Origin: Orobanche coerulescens
Taxonomy: Eukaryota > Streptophyta > Magnoliopsida > Lamiales > Orobanchaceae
DNA length: 64,000 bases
NCBI GenBank assembly: GCA_033398695.1
Contig: CM065803.1
Span: 103,032,001-103,096,000 of the forward strand
Reading direction: 5' to 3'
Made by a program: the position numbers and the translations under genes
Part shown: piece after piece, positions 23,992 to 34,242 of the stretch
How the letters are laid out: each line of letters begins with the position of its first letter
Position numbering within the stretch: position 1 is the first letter of the stretch
Notes under the pieces: generated by a model
What the model was told of the DNA's origin: nothing
The model's input: the letters and a program-made list of their open reading frames with translations, nothing else
Database searches by the model: none

Positions 23992-24191
23992 GATCTTGGT
24001 TGTGTCTCTGCATCATCAAGGTTCCTCGATCCTGGTTGGGTCTCTACATCAGCTAGGTTTTTCGATCCTATCTAGGTGGCCGCACCAGCTATGTTCTTTG
24101 ATCCTAGCTGGGTCTCTGCATCAACTAGGTTCTTCGATCCTAACTAGGTGTCTGCATCAGCTATGTTCTTTGATCCTGGTTGGGTTTCCGC
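23992..24191 (-). repeat. 36-bp coding-type minisatellite of C3, left part
   Basis: GATCCT-containing units start at 23992, 24028, 24064, 24100, 24136 and 24172, exactly 36 bp apart, and continue at 56433-56465 after G2. On the minus strand each unit is 12 codons (ETQLGSKNLADA-like). Two units have TAG where others have CAG. An exact multiple of three with one long frame suggests the repeat was part of a protein between RNase H and the additional ORF. Confidence 0.87.
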
Positions 24192-24370
24192 TGTAACACC
24201 CCCAGAATACAATCGGGACTATTACACGCCGTAAACCCTTTTCCCAAAGATCTATCAGGTTAAACACAATAAAACGACCAATTGTTCGACCGGCCGAGGT
24301 CGAACAAGATAACTACTCAGACTGATAGGTCACATAACTAATTCAAACTGAAATAATTCTTACAACTCAA
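24192..24370 (-). repeat. 3' LTR of G2, outer piece
   Basis: Matches 47559-47737 almost base for base and is interrupted at CAACTCAA by C4; the rest resumes at 42325. C4's target duplication is CTCAA (24366-24370) and CTCAT (42325-42329), one base changed. Confidence 0.92.
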
Positions 24371-26235
24371 TGTTGGGATTCGGTGCCTAAAACGAAGGCG
24401 CAGCGGAAGCAATAATACGAATCTAATTCGATCCGAATCCCTACGAGGATCGATCAAGCAACGTATATACGAATATAAAATGAAAACAAGGAAGATTAGA
24501 AATCATACCCTTGTAGTCCGTTTATTAAATGGTGCACTTCGTGAAGACGATTCCCCAAGCTTTAGATGCTCTTCCCACGAATCCGATTATTCAAGCTCTT
24601 AAATGATCCAACGCCGAAATCACCGCGACTATACTTGCCACGTGCCGGAGAAACGAATGGAACGACGATCACCCAATTAACCTCCATGGTTACGGCTAGA
24701 ATCGAATGATGAAGCTATCAAATGTGAATATTACACTCTAAGGGTATAACTCACAAACTCTTAATTAATCTCTCGATTTTTCTCTAAGAAAAACTCAAGA
24801 TGAATGTGAAGAAGATGAAGAATAGGAAGAAGAACTTCTATCTCTTTCTCTCTCTCTCTTGCCCAACCGTGAATGCACAAGGTAAGGTGACAAAATGAGA
24901 TAGTCTTCACATTTATTCAACCACACTTTAGACAAAATCACCAATAATGATATAATATTAGATGTTGTCCCCTTGATACATTATGTCATCCACCAATTAA
25001 GGTGGAGACAAGGACTAAGGAAATATGGGAGGAAATGGGCGGCCATCTAGAAGGAATGGAAGAGCTCGTTTCGTTTCGGACTCCCGTGAGTCCAAACAGA
25101 TAAACTCCAATCCGTTCCGATGTATTTATATCAATTAATTAATCCAATTAATTAATCATATCAAATACAAGATAATATAATTAATTTCCACAAGAAATAA
25201 TTATATCTATGAATTAAATTAATCATCCAGTAATTTATTTAATTCATTAGGCCGTAAATTAATTTATCCAACAAATTAATTTAGACATCCAATATCCCAA
25301 AAAATTAATTAGACATCCAATGTCCAATAAATTAGATATCCAATATCTAATATTTATAAAGAGAGAATAATCTCGATTCATTCCATCATCAATCCTATTG
25401 CGCGACTCAGTAGGTCCGTCTCAGTTGGCAATGGGAGGAACCAAAGAGTAGTAGCACCACCTAGCTTTCTCGGCTACACTGCACTTAATCGAGAACGAAT
25501 GATTGGAATCATTCAAGAACCATTCTGTCGTGAATACCAGTATACATATAAACCCTTCTTTCAAATGTCCCGATCAAGTTCTAGGGTCACGGTCAGTCAA
25601 ATCCTATCTGTACTTGACGCTATGCATGAGTTAATGCAAATCGAGATCATCGAGCTCTCATGTATCCAATACAACTAGCTCCAATACTTTGGCCAAAGAC
25701 TTATGATCTCATTCGCCAATAACTGCATAGGACATATAACCCGTTCACTAACAGGAGAAAGAATTCTATCTTGGTATTCAACAGGACCTGCTACTTGCCC
25801 ATCAAGACGCACGTCTAGGTTGACCCCCACCTTCCAGTTTTCTGGGTCGAACTACTCTAATGAAAATTTTAACGTCACAAGCACATCCTTACCAAATCCT
25901 CAAGTCGAAGGTTAATGAATACCTATCACAACCTTTCGATTCCATCATTGACTGTCCCGGAGTGAAATCCGTGTGACGAATCGAGGGTGAGTCGGTTCGA
26001 GTATACTAATCCAATTAGCATACTCATAACGTGTGCTCTCACTAACCATTAGTGTTCGACAGGCACTCTCCACGTCAAAGAACACATCATACAAGTCTTC
26101 ACATAAACTTAACGCCCAGTCAAGTTTCATCGACTTGCGAACGATTAAATATTTGAGCTATAAACCTTTCTAGTACCGATCCCTTTATCCAATAAGGAGT
26201 GAAATATTTTGCTCTCAAATACACGGACTAGTTTA

Positions 26236-26279
<44 letters not shown>

Positions 26280-26354
26280 AGAGTCAGGAATGCCAGTAAC
26301 TATCAGTAAATAAAGAAACATTCATTTGCCTTTTAATAATGAATTACATAATAA
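24371..26354 (-). repeat. 3' LTR of copia C4, inner end deleted
   Basis: Starts TGTTGGGATTCGGTG and follows 37970-42265 (without the solo LTR) up to TTACATAATA. The last ~60 bp of the LTR plus the end of RNase H and the polypurine tract are missing at the 26354 junction. An AT/GT microsatellite lies at 26238-26276, with an allele in the other LTR at about 42162-42188. Confidence 0.88.
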
Positions 26355-26630
26355 ACTCTATGCAGCCCAATGTATCCCTTGCGAACAAATTCTCTTACGA
26401 GATGATACTTCCTCTCAATGTGTTTGGTACTGTTGTGAAACCTCAGCTCCTTGGCCTGCTCTACAGCTCCGTCGTTGTCGCGATGCAGTGAGCCGTGACT
26501 CAAAGACATGGTATCACTTGAAGTTCTCCCAGAAACTTCTTAATCCAGAACCCTTCCTTAGAAGCCTCCGAGGCTGCTTGATACTCAGCCTGACATATGG
26601 AATCAGCAGTTGTGCTTTGCTTGGCGCTAC
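26355..26630 (-). pseudogene. copia C4 RNase H, C-terminal part
   Basis: Minus-strand frame GSAKQSTTADSICQAEYQAA, EGFWIKKFLGEL, then after a stop CDNDGAVEQAKELRFHNSTK and KYHLVREFVRKGYI: copia RNase H with its CDN and H...R motifs. It continues the frame ending at 32806 once the CACTA element and one TAC are removed. Confidence 0.88.
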
Positions 26631-26659
26631 CACTACGCCATAAGTGCTCATAGGCAATG
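26631..26659 (+). repeat. Left terminal inverted repeat of CACTA element
   Basis: 29 bp starting CACTACGCC, matching the reverse complement of 32773-32801 at 28 of 29 positions. Confidence 0.95.
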
Positions 26660-27987
26660 CTTTTAGCTAGTGTTGCCACCAAATCGTTTCAATAGATTGC
26701 TGATTTTTGATCTTTTGAAACACTACTGAAATAGTATTGCACTAGATATACATTTGGTGTTGCAAGATAAAAATGGTATTGCGCGACGTGCAACACCTGT
26801 GATGGTGTTGCATTATATCTAATTTTTTAATAATTTTTTCAGTTATTGTCAAAAACAAGCACAATGAAATGAAATTTAAATTTTGATATTTTTTTACTCT
26901 TAAAGTTTGATATATAACATATAATAAATTTGATTTAAATTATTTATATTTTTTTGGTACAAAAATTATTTATAATTAATATAAATACTTATTATATTTT
27001 TTAATATTGTAATTAAAAATTATAAATATTTTTTATAATTTTAAAGTTTAATATATTATCAATATATATAATGAAATTTAAATTACGATATATGTCTTAT
27101 TTTCAAAGTTTTATATATAATATAATATAAATTATAACTTATATATATATATATTTAAATTATTTAATATAAATACACATTATAAATTTAAATAATAAAA
27201 TTTCAAAATTTTAAATTATAAAAAATAATACAATCCTTTTTAAAAATACTTATATAACGTTTAATTAGGAAGCGCTATGTAACAGTACACTTACATAGCG
27301 TTTTTAGAAAACGCTGTGGTAGGTTCCGTATTTTAAGTAATATTTCTTTAATTCTCGATCCGTCAATTAAAAAGGTATTTTAGTTCGTGGGTATGGGTAT
27401 GGATAGTTACTATCCATACCCGCGAAACCCGTATACCGACCCGCGAAATACCCACTAATTAACCGCCAATAATAATAATAATAATAATAATATTCCGAAA
27501 TTAATTTACCCACCATAAAATAGAAAACACAAACACTAACCCTACCAGTATCGCTCCTTTTCAATTCTTCTTCACTTTTGTTTGTCTGACTCCTAACCTA
27601 ACCTAGCGTCTCTTTCTATTTCATTTTTTATTCTAAGGTGTTGAAATACGATCCGAGCCATTCAGAGCCGCCCTTGACGATAGGCCCACTAGGCAAATTC
27701 CTAGGGCCTCAATTTTTGACAAGCCCCAAGACCTCAATAAAATATTATATTATAATTAATTTATAAAAAAAGTAAATAATATAAATATAACTATCAAATT
27801 ATCTTTATATACATATATATTATTTTCGGATCTATATTGCATCATAACTTGGGTGACATATAGAACCCAATCCGACACACATGACATTTATTACATTATG
27901 TATTCCCAACACTGAGTATCATCATTTATCGGAAGAGAGGATACCTGAACAGAGGAGGGCGAAAAGAAAAAAGCAGCAGCAAAAACA
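26660..27987. other. CACTA left subterminal zone and AT-rich region, no gene
   Basis: 26660-26815 has repeated GTGTTGC/GCAACAC words. 26820-27240 is very AT-rich. 27250-27300 contains a hairpin with stem CGCTATGTAA. 27388-27425 is a palindrome (GGGTATGGATAG facing CTATCCATACCC), related to 28761-28800. An ATT microsatellite lies near 27467-27490. From about 27890 the sequence looks like the 5' UTR of the SMAP-like ORF. Confidence 0.6.
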
Positions 27988-28185
27988 ATGAAGACAGTGG
28001 CTATGGACTACTACGGGGAGGCGGACGAGCAGAGCGGCGGCGTCACGGTGGCGATGGAAGTTGACGACGTCGATTCGTCATTGGATATCTTCGGCGAGGG
28101 CCCCGTCTTGGACCTTCACCGTCTCGCTGATTCCGATTTCTTCAATTCTTTCCAAGATGATTTCGATGATGAAGACATCAATTGA
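27988..28185 (+). CDS. SMAP-like small acidic protein (65 aa), captured in CACTA
   Basis: Intact single-exon ORF with good start context (AAACAATGAAG) after a purine-rich, 5' UTR-like leader. The protein is strongly acidic. The N-terminus is MKTVAMDYYGEADEQSGG, followed by an AMEVDDVDS-type acidic patch. The C-terminus SDFFNSFQDDFDDEDIN is the F-D-rich tail I associate with plant SMALL ACIDIC PROTEIN 1/2, linked in Arabidopsis to the response to the synthetic auxin 2,4-D. Length matches that family (~62 residues). No stop or frameshift, unlike the ELMO exons nearby. Whether it is transcribed is unknown. Both sides lie in CACTA DNA, so this is probably a duplicated copy. Confidence 0.72.
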   Translation: MKTVAMDYYGEADEQSGGVTVAMEVDDVDSSLDIFGEGPVLDLHRLADSDFFNSFQDDFDDEDIN

Positions 28186-29008
28186 TGCTACTCTGTTGTA
28201 ATCTTCTCTATCCTCTTCTTTTGCACCCACGTTATTTAGTCATGTCTGTTATCGGGAAAAAAAAGGGAAAAAATTGTCACAATAACTGGAAATTCGCTCT
28301 TGTTTTTTAAATCTATGGGTACTAATTTACGGCAATCGGTTTCCGTATGATGGGGCTTTTGTGTACTGAATTAATATATTGCTAGATGTTACGCGCCGCA
28401 TCGTTTTCCGATTTTTTTTTTCTGGTGATTGAATTTTGGATGAAACCCTAATTTTTGCATCAGATGAACCTACTGTGATCTCTGTTTCACCTATCTACTT
28501 ATCCTTTAATCACCTCATTTGTACCACAACAAAACATTTTAGAACGATTAATGTGGGCTTAATTGATTTCTACGGGAACTGTTTATTGCTATTGGGTAAA
28601 TACCACTTATGTTGTTTTTCTTATTTTCTGGGTTTAGTTCAAGCGTCTTTATTTTGGATGTTTGGTTTCACATACTTTTGTTTAGGCCTCATTTACTATT
28701 GGTCCGGTCCTGTTGAGATGGGTTTGGTATCCATGGCGGGTGGTGGGTACGGCCTCCCCTCGCGGGTATGGGTATGGATAGCCACTATCCGTACCCGCCG
28801 TACCCGATTGCCATCCCTAGCTGTAGATGGACCGCCTCTGAAACTCAATTGTTCTGTTTCGTCTTTTTTGTTCTTGTTCTAGCACCGTATCATATGTCGG
28901 GATCCTTGCGCCACTATACCAACGAAGCAATTTAATACCAAAATAATCAAGGTTTTTGTGTGTGTATATAGCACATCATATTGTGTGTTGACTGTCATTG
29001 TTGATGAA
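28186..29008. other. Downstream flank of SMAP-like ORF, no further gene recognised
   Basis: Holds a probable 3' UTR and T-rich sequence. At about 28738-28823 is a GC-rich piece with GGGTATGGGTATGGATAG and its inverse, ending GATTGCCATCCCTA, a sequence often seen at ends of plant hAT-like MITEs. An open frame at 28436-28882 has no recognisable domain and crosses this repeat. Confidence 0.5.
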
Positions 29009-29877
29009 TTAAGGACGGAAGTCGGGTTGGTCAGCAGATGATGCGACGTTGTGGAGGCGGAAAAGTCTCACTTGCGTTTGCTTTAAGCGAAATGGAAACA
29101 ATGCACGGGTCTGCATCAACTTAACACCCCTTCAGGTCCGTGTTCTAATTGATGTTGGCCGTCTTGACTATCTATCAGCTTAGTGAATCGAGTGTATTTT
29201 ATAATTTCGTTGCTTTCGATTACTCTATATACAGGAGGAGAGGCTAAAAAGGTTGAGACACCGAACTAAAGTACACTTTGATGCTTCCAGGCTAGAGCAT
29301 CAGGTGTGGTATAACAACATACATACAGCTTTCTGGATTTTAATATGAGTGTATATCTTGCTTATATATGACTACTTGCTTGGAGATCGAAGCCGAATGA
29401 CCAAAAGACAAACATCTGGATTTACGTTTACTGTTAATAATTAATAAATCATTTGAGTAATTTATATGCAGGAAGCATTGAGGGCCTTATGGTGTGCTAC
29501 ATACCCTGCCAGGAGCTACAAAGTTTGGTATCTGATCAATGGAAAGAAATGGGATGGCAGGGAAAAGATCCATCTACAGATTTCAGGTTTTTGCTTCTGA
29601 TCCTTGTCGTGACCGCCCAACACGAGTGGAACCACACTATACGCGGGTGTAGTTGCACCCCATGGAGGATAGAAAAACTATAACTTCATTTACCACCAAC
29701 ATTAAAAATCTTTTTTGATAAGACTAATACTTGCACAAAACCCGTCAATATTTTGTTGCACTTATGGATTTATATTACTTGTTTCATTCTACGTCGCTGA
29801 TGTTCCGTATAATTTTGTGCAGAGGAGCGGGTTTTATTTCGTTAGAGAATTTACTGTTTTTCGCCAAGACTTATTCG
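29009..29877 (+). pseudogene. ELMO-domain gene fragment (four exons with introns), captured in CACTA
   Basis: Exons by splice signals and phase: 29009-29135, 29235-29303, 29472-29586 and 29823-29877, each internal intron GT...AG. Readable peptides: GWSADDATLWRRKSLTC and NNARVCINLTPLQ; EERLKRLRHRTKVHFDASR; EALRALWCATYP and SDQWKEMGWQGKDPSTDF; GAGFISLENLLFFAKTY. The WKEMGWQGxDPSTDFR-GxGFISLENLLFF block is the hallmark of ELMO/CED-12-domain proteins, regulators of small GTPases. A one-base loss after CATYP shifts exon 3, and the C-terminal half of the domain is missing. Retained introns show capture from genomic DNA, not mRNA. Confidence 0.85.
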
Positions 29878-30161
29878 GTAATGCTCCATTACAGCTTTTC
29901 GGATGTAGTTCCCTCAATTCCGAAGGTAATGATGGATTTACTTTTAAACCCCGGTATCGTGTTTTGCGAAGTCTTGCATAAACCAGCTTTACCGTGCAAC
30001 TGGTCTGCATTTTGTGTGATATATTTTTTGAACAGTATTAGTTGTTTCATTAAAAGGTATTAGTTGTTTTACTATAGAATGACAGCTGTCATTAAAACTC
30101 GATTCTAAGTATATGTGTTGTTGCAATTTTGGGCTAAGGTGGTGTTTGGCCCGTATGGAGC

Positions 30162-31150
30162 CTATGTTGCACCGAAACTCCCAGAAGGCTCCCGTGCCCG
30201 TTTGGGAACGCCTTGGGAACGGGAATGCGGAGGAAACGTCTCCGAAACGTTTCTCAGAAGTTTCCATAAACGTTTCTGGATTCCTAGACGTATCGGGACA
30301 CGTTTCTGAAGTTACTAGCCGATTCCAAGAAGTTTCTGCTAAGTTTTGATATTTAATGGGCTTTTTTTTATTTAAATGGCTTGGAACCCAAGCGACGTAT
30401 ACATTAGGTTTTCTATATCGTATATAAATACATAACCAACAGGCATATACGATCATATACCTAAATTCTCATCATCGATCATCTCCTATACATTATGGCT
30501 TCTCAAGAAACACAACAAGAACCACAAGGATCATCAAGTACTGATCCTGATCAACCTCCGTTGTGGGCATACGTGACTAAACTTGAAAAGCTAGGTGCAA
30601 CGGGAGGAGCATGGAAATTCAGTTGCAACGTTTGTAGTGAAGCTAGACAAGGATCGTATTCAAGGGTTAGAGCACATCTACTTGGTATAAAAGGTAATGT
30701 ATTGTAGTACTTATGCATTTATTCACTCGCTAAGGAGGAACAAGTTGACTACAAGCCGTGCTCAAGACTTGGTTTACGTCCATAATAATCTCCGACTTTT
30801 GTCAAGAAACCCGAAGGATGATGAAAAGATGTGGGATGTGGGTGGAGATGCTTTTGATTCAATGGAAGATGTAGGGTTTTTGGAGTTTGCCGAACTCTCA
30901 CTAGATGAACCAGAATTTGAAAATGATATTATTGATAATTAATACCTTTGAAATATGTAGTAGTTTTTGGAGTTTACAATTTACATCAACATATATCTAT
31001 TTTGGATTTTCTTTAATATATTGTTAATTTTTTATATTTTTTTATTGCCGTATCTATGCCGTTCCCGTATCTTGATTTTTCGATTTTGCCGTTTCCCGTT
31101 CCCGTATCGTTCCCGTATCCCTTTGCCGTTCCCGTTTCGGTGCTACATAG
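30162..31150 (+). mobile_element. Non-autonomous hAT transposon (989 bp) inside the CACTA element
   Basis: 17-bp inverted ends CTATGTTGCACCGAAAC (left) and, reversed, CTATGTAGCACCGAAAC (right). Flanking 8-mers TATGGAGC (30154-30161) and TCCGGAGC (31151-31158) agree at 6 of 8, consistent with a decayed hAT target duplication. Subterminal zones are full of GGGAACG/CGTTCCC-like words. It keeps the first and last parts of a hAT transposase gene with the middle deleted. Confidence 0.82.
30495..30942 (+). pseudogene. hAT transposase remnant: BED zinc finger and C-terminal end
   Basis: ATG 30495 opens a 70-codon frame. After a low-complexity start comes PLWAYVTKLEKLGATGG, KFSCNVCSEARQGSYSRVRA and HLLG, a BED-type finger with CxxC and a downstream His. 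A second frame (30697-30942) carries the C-terminal dimerisation tail (RRNKLTTSRAQDLVYVHNNL) and an acidic end. The catalytic middle is absent. It may encode a short DNA-binding peptide but not an active transposase. Confidence 0.75.
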
Positions 31151-31320
31151 TCCGGAGCTTTAGCATATTGGAATACAAATCATTGTAATCCATGAAATTG
31201 GTCAGGTGTTCATTTTTTGGATGGAAAAGTGTATATGCTGTAAGTCCCCAGTGCTGTTTGCTGATTTTTATCGAATTTTTTAATATTTATTGAATTCTAT
31301 ATTTCGTAAATCTTTAAGTC

Positions 31321-31404
31321 GTGTATAGAGATCTCAATGGAGAAGACTTGGATGGAGTATTGGTGCTAGAGCTTGCAAATCTCACTAATTTAAGAGTTCT
31401 GTGA
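31321..31404 (+). pseudogene. Possible leucine-rich-repeat exon scrap
   Basis: The frame reads GVLVLELANLTNLRVL then TGA, resembling one plant LRR unit (G-x-L-P-x-E-L-x-N-L-T-N-L) as in LRR receptor kinases. Only 27 codons, preceded by a T-rich, acceptor-like tract. Chance is not excluded; if real it is a third captured gene. Confidence 0.3.
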
Positions 31405-31985
31405 TGATTAGATAAGAATGTTATTTTTTTCGTTATTTCCTAAAGTGTCTGATTCCCAAATTCTCAAAACACGAGTATTCGGGATAGTTTATTCCTTGTG
31501 AAACCGCTGAATCTTATGGAATCTTTAATAACCTAGAAGTTGTTGTATGATCTGTGGCCACTTGTTTTGTTAGATTGATGCTTATGAATATGGGAAAAGA
31601 GACTGACTTACCTATTCAGTAGGCGGACAAATTACAAATTGCAACCAAGTGTTACTAGATACATTTATATTCATATAGTTTCATGAATAAATGCATATGA
31701 ATAAATGCAGACGATTCCCATGAATAAATGCACATTTATATACCTATTTGGTTTGCTTGAATGGATAGAATTGGCTCATAATAAGGAATAAAGGTTGTAG
31801 TTATTTAATTTCAGACCCGAATTGTTAGTTTATTCTATCTTTTACGACTTTCTTGATAAAAGTCCTACTAATTTCTTTTTGGACTTTCCACTACAACCAG
31901 ATGCATATAACAAGAAATCTTCCAAATATGCACATTTCTTTTAATCAATCATCCTAATGTGCATTTTTTGAACACCATTTGGCAG

Positions 31986-32109
31986 AGTAGGAGAAGATAA
32001 TCCCAGCCTCAACTTGGATATTGAAGAATTTTGTGCAACGATATCAAGTGGTCAAGATGATAATGGTAGAGTTTGTAATGATACATGTGAAACGATCACA
32101 TGTATTTAG
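31986..32109 (+). pseudogene. Possible terminal exon of an unidentified captured gene
   Basis: After TTTGGCAG (acceptor-like) an acidic frame of about 40 codons begins (GEDNPSLNLDIEEFCATISS) and ends in TAG, followed by T-rich DNA and AATAAA near 32280. I do not recognise it. Between 31151 and 32386 I see nothing else of note. Confidence 0.25.
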
Positions 32110-32386
32110 AGTTTGTAATTTCGTACTTTTTAAGTTAGATGGTGGTGTTGCTTGGTTTTGGTACTTTTGAAGTTAAATTGGTGGTTTGTTGTTTTGTATA
32201 AATTTAGGACTTTATATTTTGTATTGGCAGCCTTGTTGGTTTTTGACTGCCGTGGTTTATTTTGGATGGGTTGATGTAAAAATAAAATGGTTATTTCAAA
32301 ATATTTGTACGAAGTGTTGTCTTTTACTTTAGTTGTTGTGTATTATAAAAGTAGTATTATGAAACCAAAAAAAAAAAAATGCTTAC

Positions 32387-32541
32387 GTGGCATAGATGTG
32401 GGGCCTATTATTGGCGTGGCACAAATGTGGGGCCCATTGTTGATGTGGCACAAATGTAGAGCCACTGATGATGTGGCATAAAGATGGGACCCACTGATGA
32501 CGTGGCACAAATATGGGACCCACTAATGATGTAGCACATGT
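32387..32541. repeat. 29-bp minisatellite near right end of CACTA (6 copies)
   Basis: GTGGCAYAAATGTGGGRCCC-type units start at 32387, 32416, 32445, 32473, 32502 and 32531 (steps 29, 29, 28, 29, 29). Confidence 0.87.
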
Positions 32542-32569
32542 GGACCCCATGTTCTTTTTTTTTTTTTGA

Positions 32570-32801
32570 AATCTTAGGCAACACCGTTTCTTGTTGCCTT
32601 ACTTGGTTATGTTGTTGCATTATAGGCGTAATGCAATACTTTTCCATTGTTGCAGTAGAGACTAAAAGTGTTGCCTTAGGTGTCAAAGGCAACGGCCGTA
32701 TTGGCAACAAGGGTTTGGTGTTGCCTTTGGCCTAAGGCAACACTTTTCGTGTCTTCTGCAACAATAAACAGACATTGCTTATGAGCACTTATGGCGTAGT
32801 G
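32570..32801. repeat. CACTA right subterminal repeats and terminal inverted repeat
   Basis: About a dozen GGCAAC/GTTGCC words in both orientations at 32570-32765, then the 29-bp TIR at 32773-32801 ending CGTAGTG. Left counterparts are at 26672-26810. Confidence 0.88.
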
Positions 32802-32805
32802 TACG

Positions 32806-34242
32806 CTAGGATACTACTCCTCTATTAAGAGTAAATATGTAGCCAGAAGTAGACATCGCATTGTCTTTCTGTCCTTGGAAGTCTGAATCAGTGAAGCCCA
32901 TCACATTCAGTTCTCCACCGCCATACATAAGAACCATATCTCTAGTCCTTCTCAAGTACTTGAGAATGTTCTTTACGGCAGTCCAATGTTCCCTACCTGG
33001 GTTTGCCTGAAACCTACTTACCACGCTCACAGCATGCGCAATGTCAGGTCTCATACACAACATAGAATACATAAGGCTACCCACGGCCGAAGCATATGGT
33101 ATATTACTCATTTCCTTTCGTTGTTCCTCACTTTGAGGACACATCTTCAAGGAGTGTTTTATTCCATGTCGTATCGGTAGGAACCCTCTTTTAGAATCAT
33201 CTATCTTAAATCGCTTTAAGATCTTATCTATATAGAGGGCTTGGGAAAGACCTATCATTCTCTTCACTCTATCCCGGTAGAGCCGAATACCAAGAATATA
33301 GGTAGCTTCTCCCAAGTCTTTCATGGAGAAATTACTCGAAAGCCAAGCTTTTATAGAACTGAGCATTCCCACATCATTTCCTATTAGTAGAATGTCATCT
33401 ACATATAGTACTAAGAATGCGATCTTGCTCCCACTAACCCTCTTGTATACACAAGGTTCCTCTTCATTTTGCACGAAGTCAAACTCTTTGACTGCGTCGT
33501 CAAAACGAAGGTTCCAACTACGTGAAGCTTGCTTCAGTCCATAAATGGAACACTGAAGCTTGAACACTTTCTGAATATCGACTTCGGACACAAAGCCTTT
33601 AGGCTGCTTCATATAGATTTCCTCCTCGAGGAATTCATTTAGGAAAGCCGTCTTTATGTCCATTTTCCATATCTCATAATCGTGGTAGGCAGCTATAGCA
33701 AGCATGATGCGAATAGACTTGATCATGGCTACGGGCGAGAAGGTATCGTGGTAATCGATCCCTTCCTTCTGGGTATAACCCTTTTCCACAAGCCTGGCCT
33801 TATAGGCGTCAACCTTGCCATCCCCATCAGCCTTTCTCTTGTAGATCCACTTGTTCCCAATAGGCACTATGTCCTCGGGGCGGTCTACTAGAGTCCAGAC
33901 CTGATTGACATGCATCGAGTCTATCTCAGCTTCTATAGCTTCATGCCATTTCGCGGAGTCTACATCCACCATCGCTTGGTCATAGGTCGTTGGGTCAGTC
34001 TCTTGGCTATCACCTGGAAGCTCATGGAGACCCAGCTCCTCCAGGTGCACAAGGCCATACCTCTCAGGTAAATGAGACACCCTACTAGACCTACGAGGTG
34101 GTTGTACTTGTGTTTTAGAAGGTTTGGTTCCAATTTCTTGTACAGGTGTCTCCTGAGGAGTTTCATTGTATTCTTCCAAAGAAATACTTCTACCTGCCCC
34201 GCCTTCCTGAATGAACTCATCTTCCAGGAAGTGTGCTTGCAA
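32806..34242 (-). pseudogene. copia C4 reverse transcriptase and N-terminal RNase H
   Basis: A 478-codon open frame. RT starts near residue 105 (KWHEAIEAEIDSM) and shows DAYKARLVEKGYTQKEGIDY, MDIKTAFLN, YGLKQASRSW and catalytic LVLYVDDILLIG, then YASAVGSLMYSMLC and PDIAHAVSVVSRFQ. RNase H begins FTDSDFQGQKDNAMSTSGY. The frame ends at TAG 32806-32808 in VVS*, where relatives have Trp, two bases from the CACTA target site. The remainder of RNase H is at 26355-26630. Confidence 0.93.

Larger units (their letters stand above)
26631..32801. mobile_element. Non-autonomous CACTA transposon carrying host gene sequence (Pack-CACTA, 6171 bp)
   Basis: Ends in 29-bp inverted repeats beginning CACTACGCCATAAGTGCTC with one mismatch, flanked by the 3-bp duplication TAC (26628-26630, 32802-32804). 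Subterminal zones are rich in GTGTTGC/GGCAAC words, as expected for CACTA transposase binding. No transposase-like ORF is present. It contains an intact SMAP-like ORF, four ELMO-gene exons with introns, a hAT deletion element, an LRR-like fragment and a 29-bp minisatellite. It sits inside C4's RNase H coding region. Confidence 0.93.

Noticed and set aside
28436..28882. 148-codon plus-strand ORF in the CACTA element as a gene
   Set aside because: No domain recognised; T-rich composition and it runs through the GGGTATGG repeat. Possible but unsupported.
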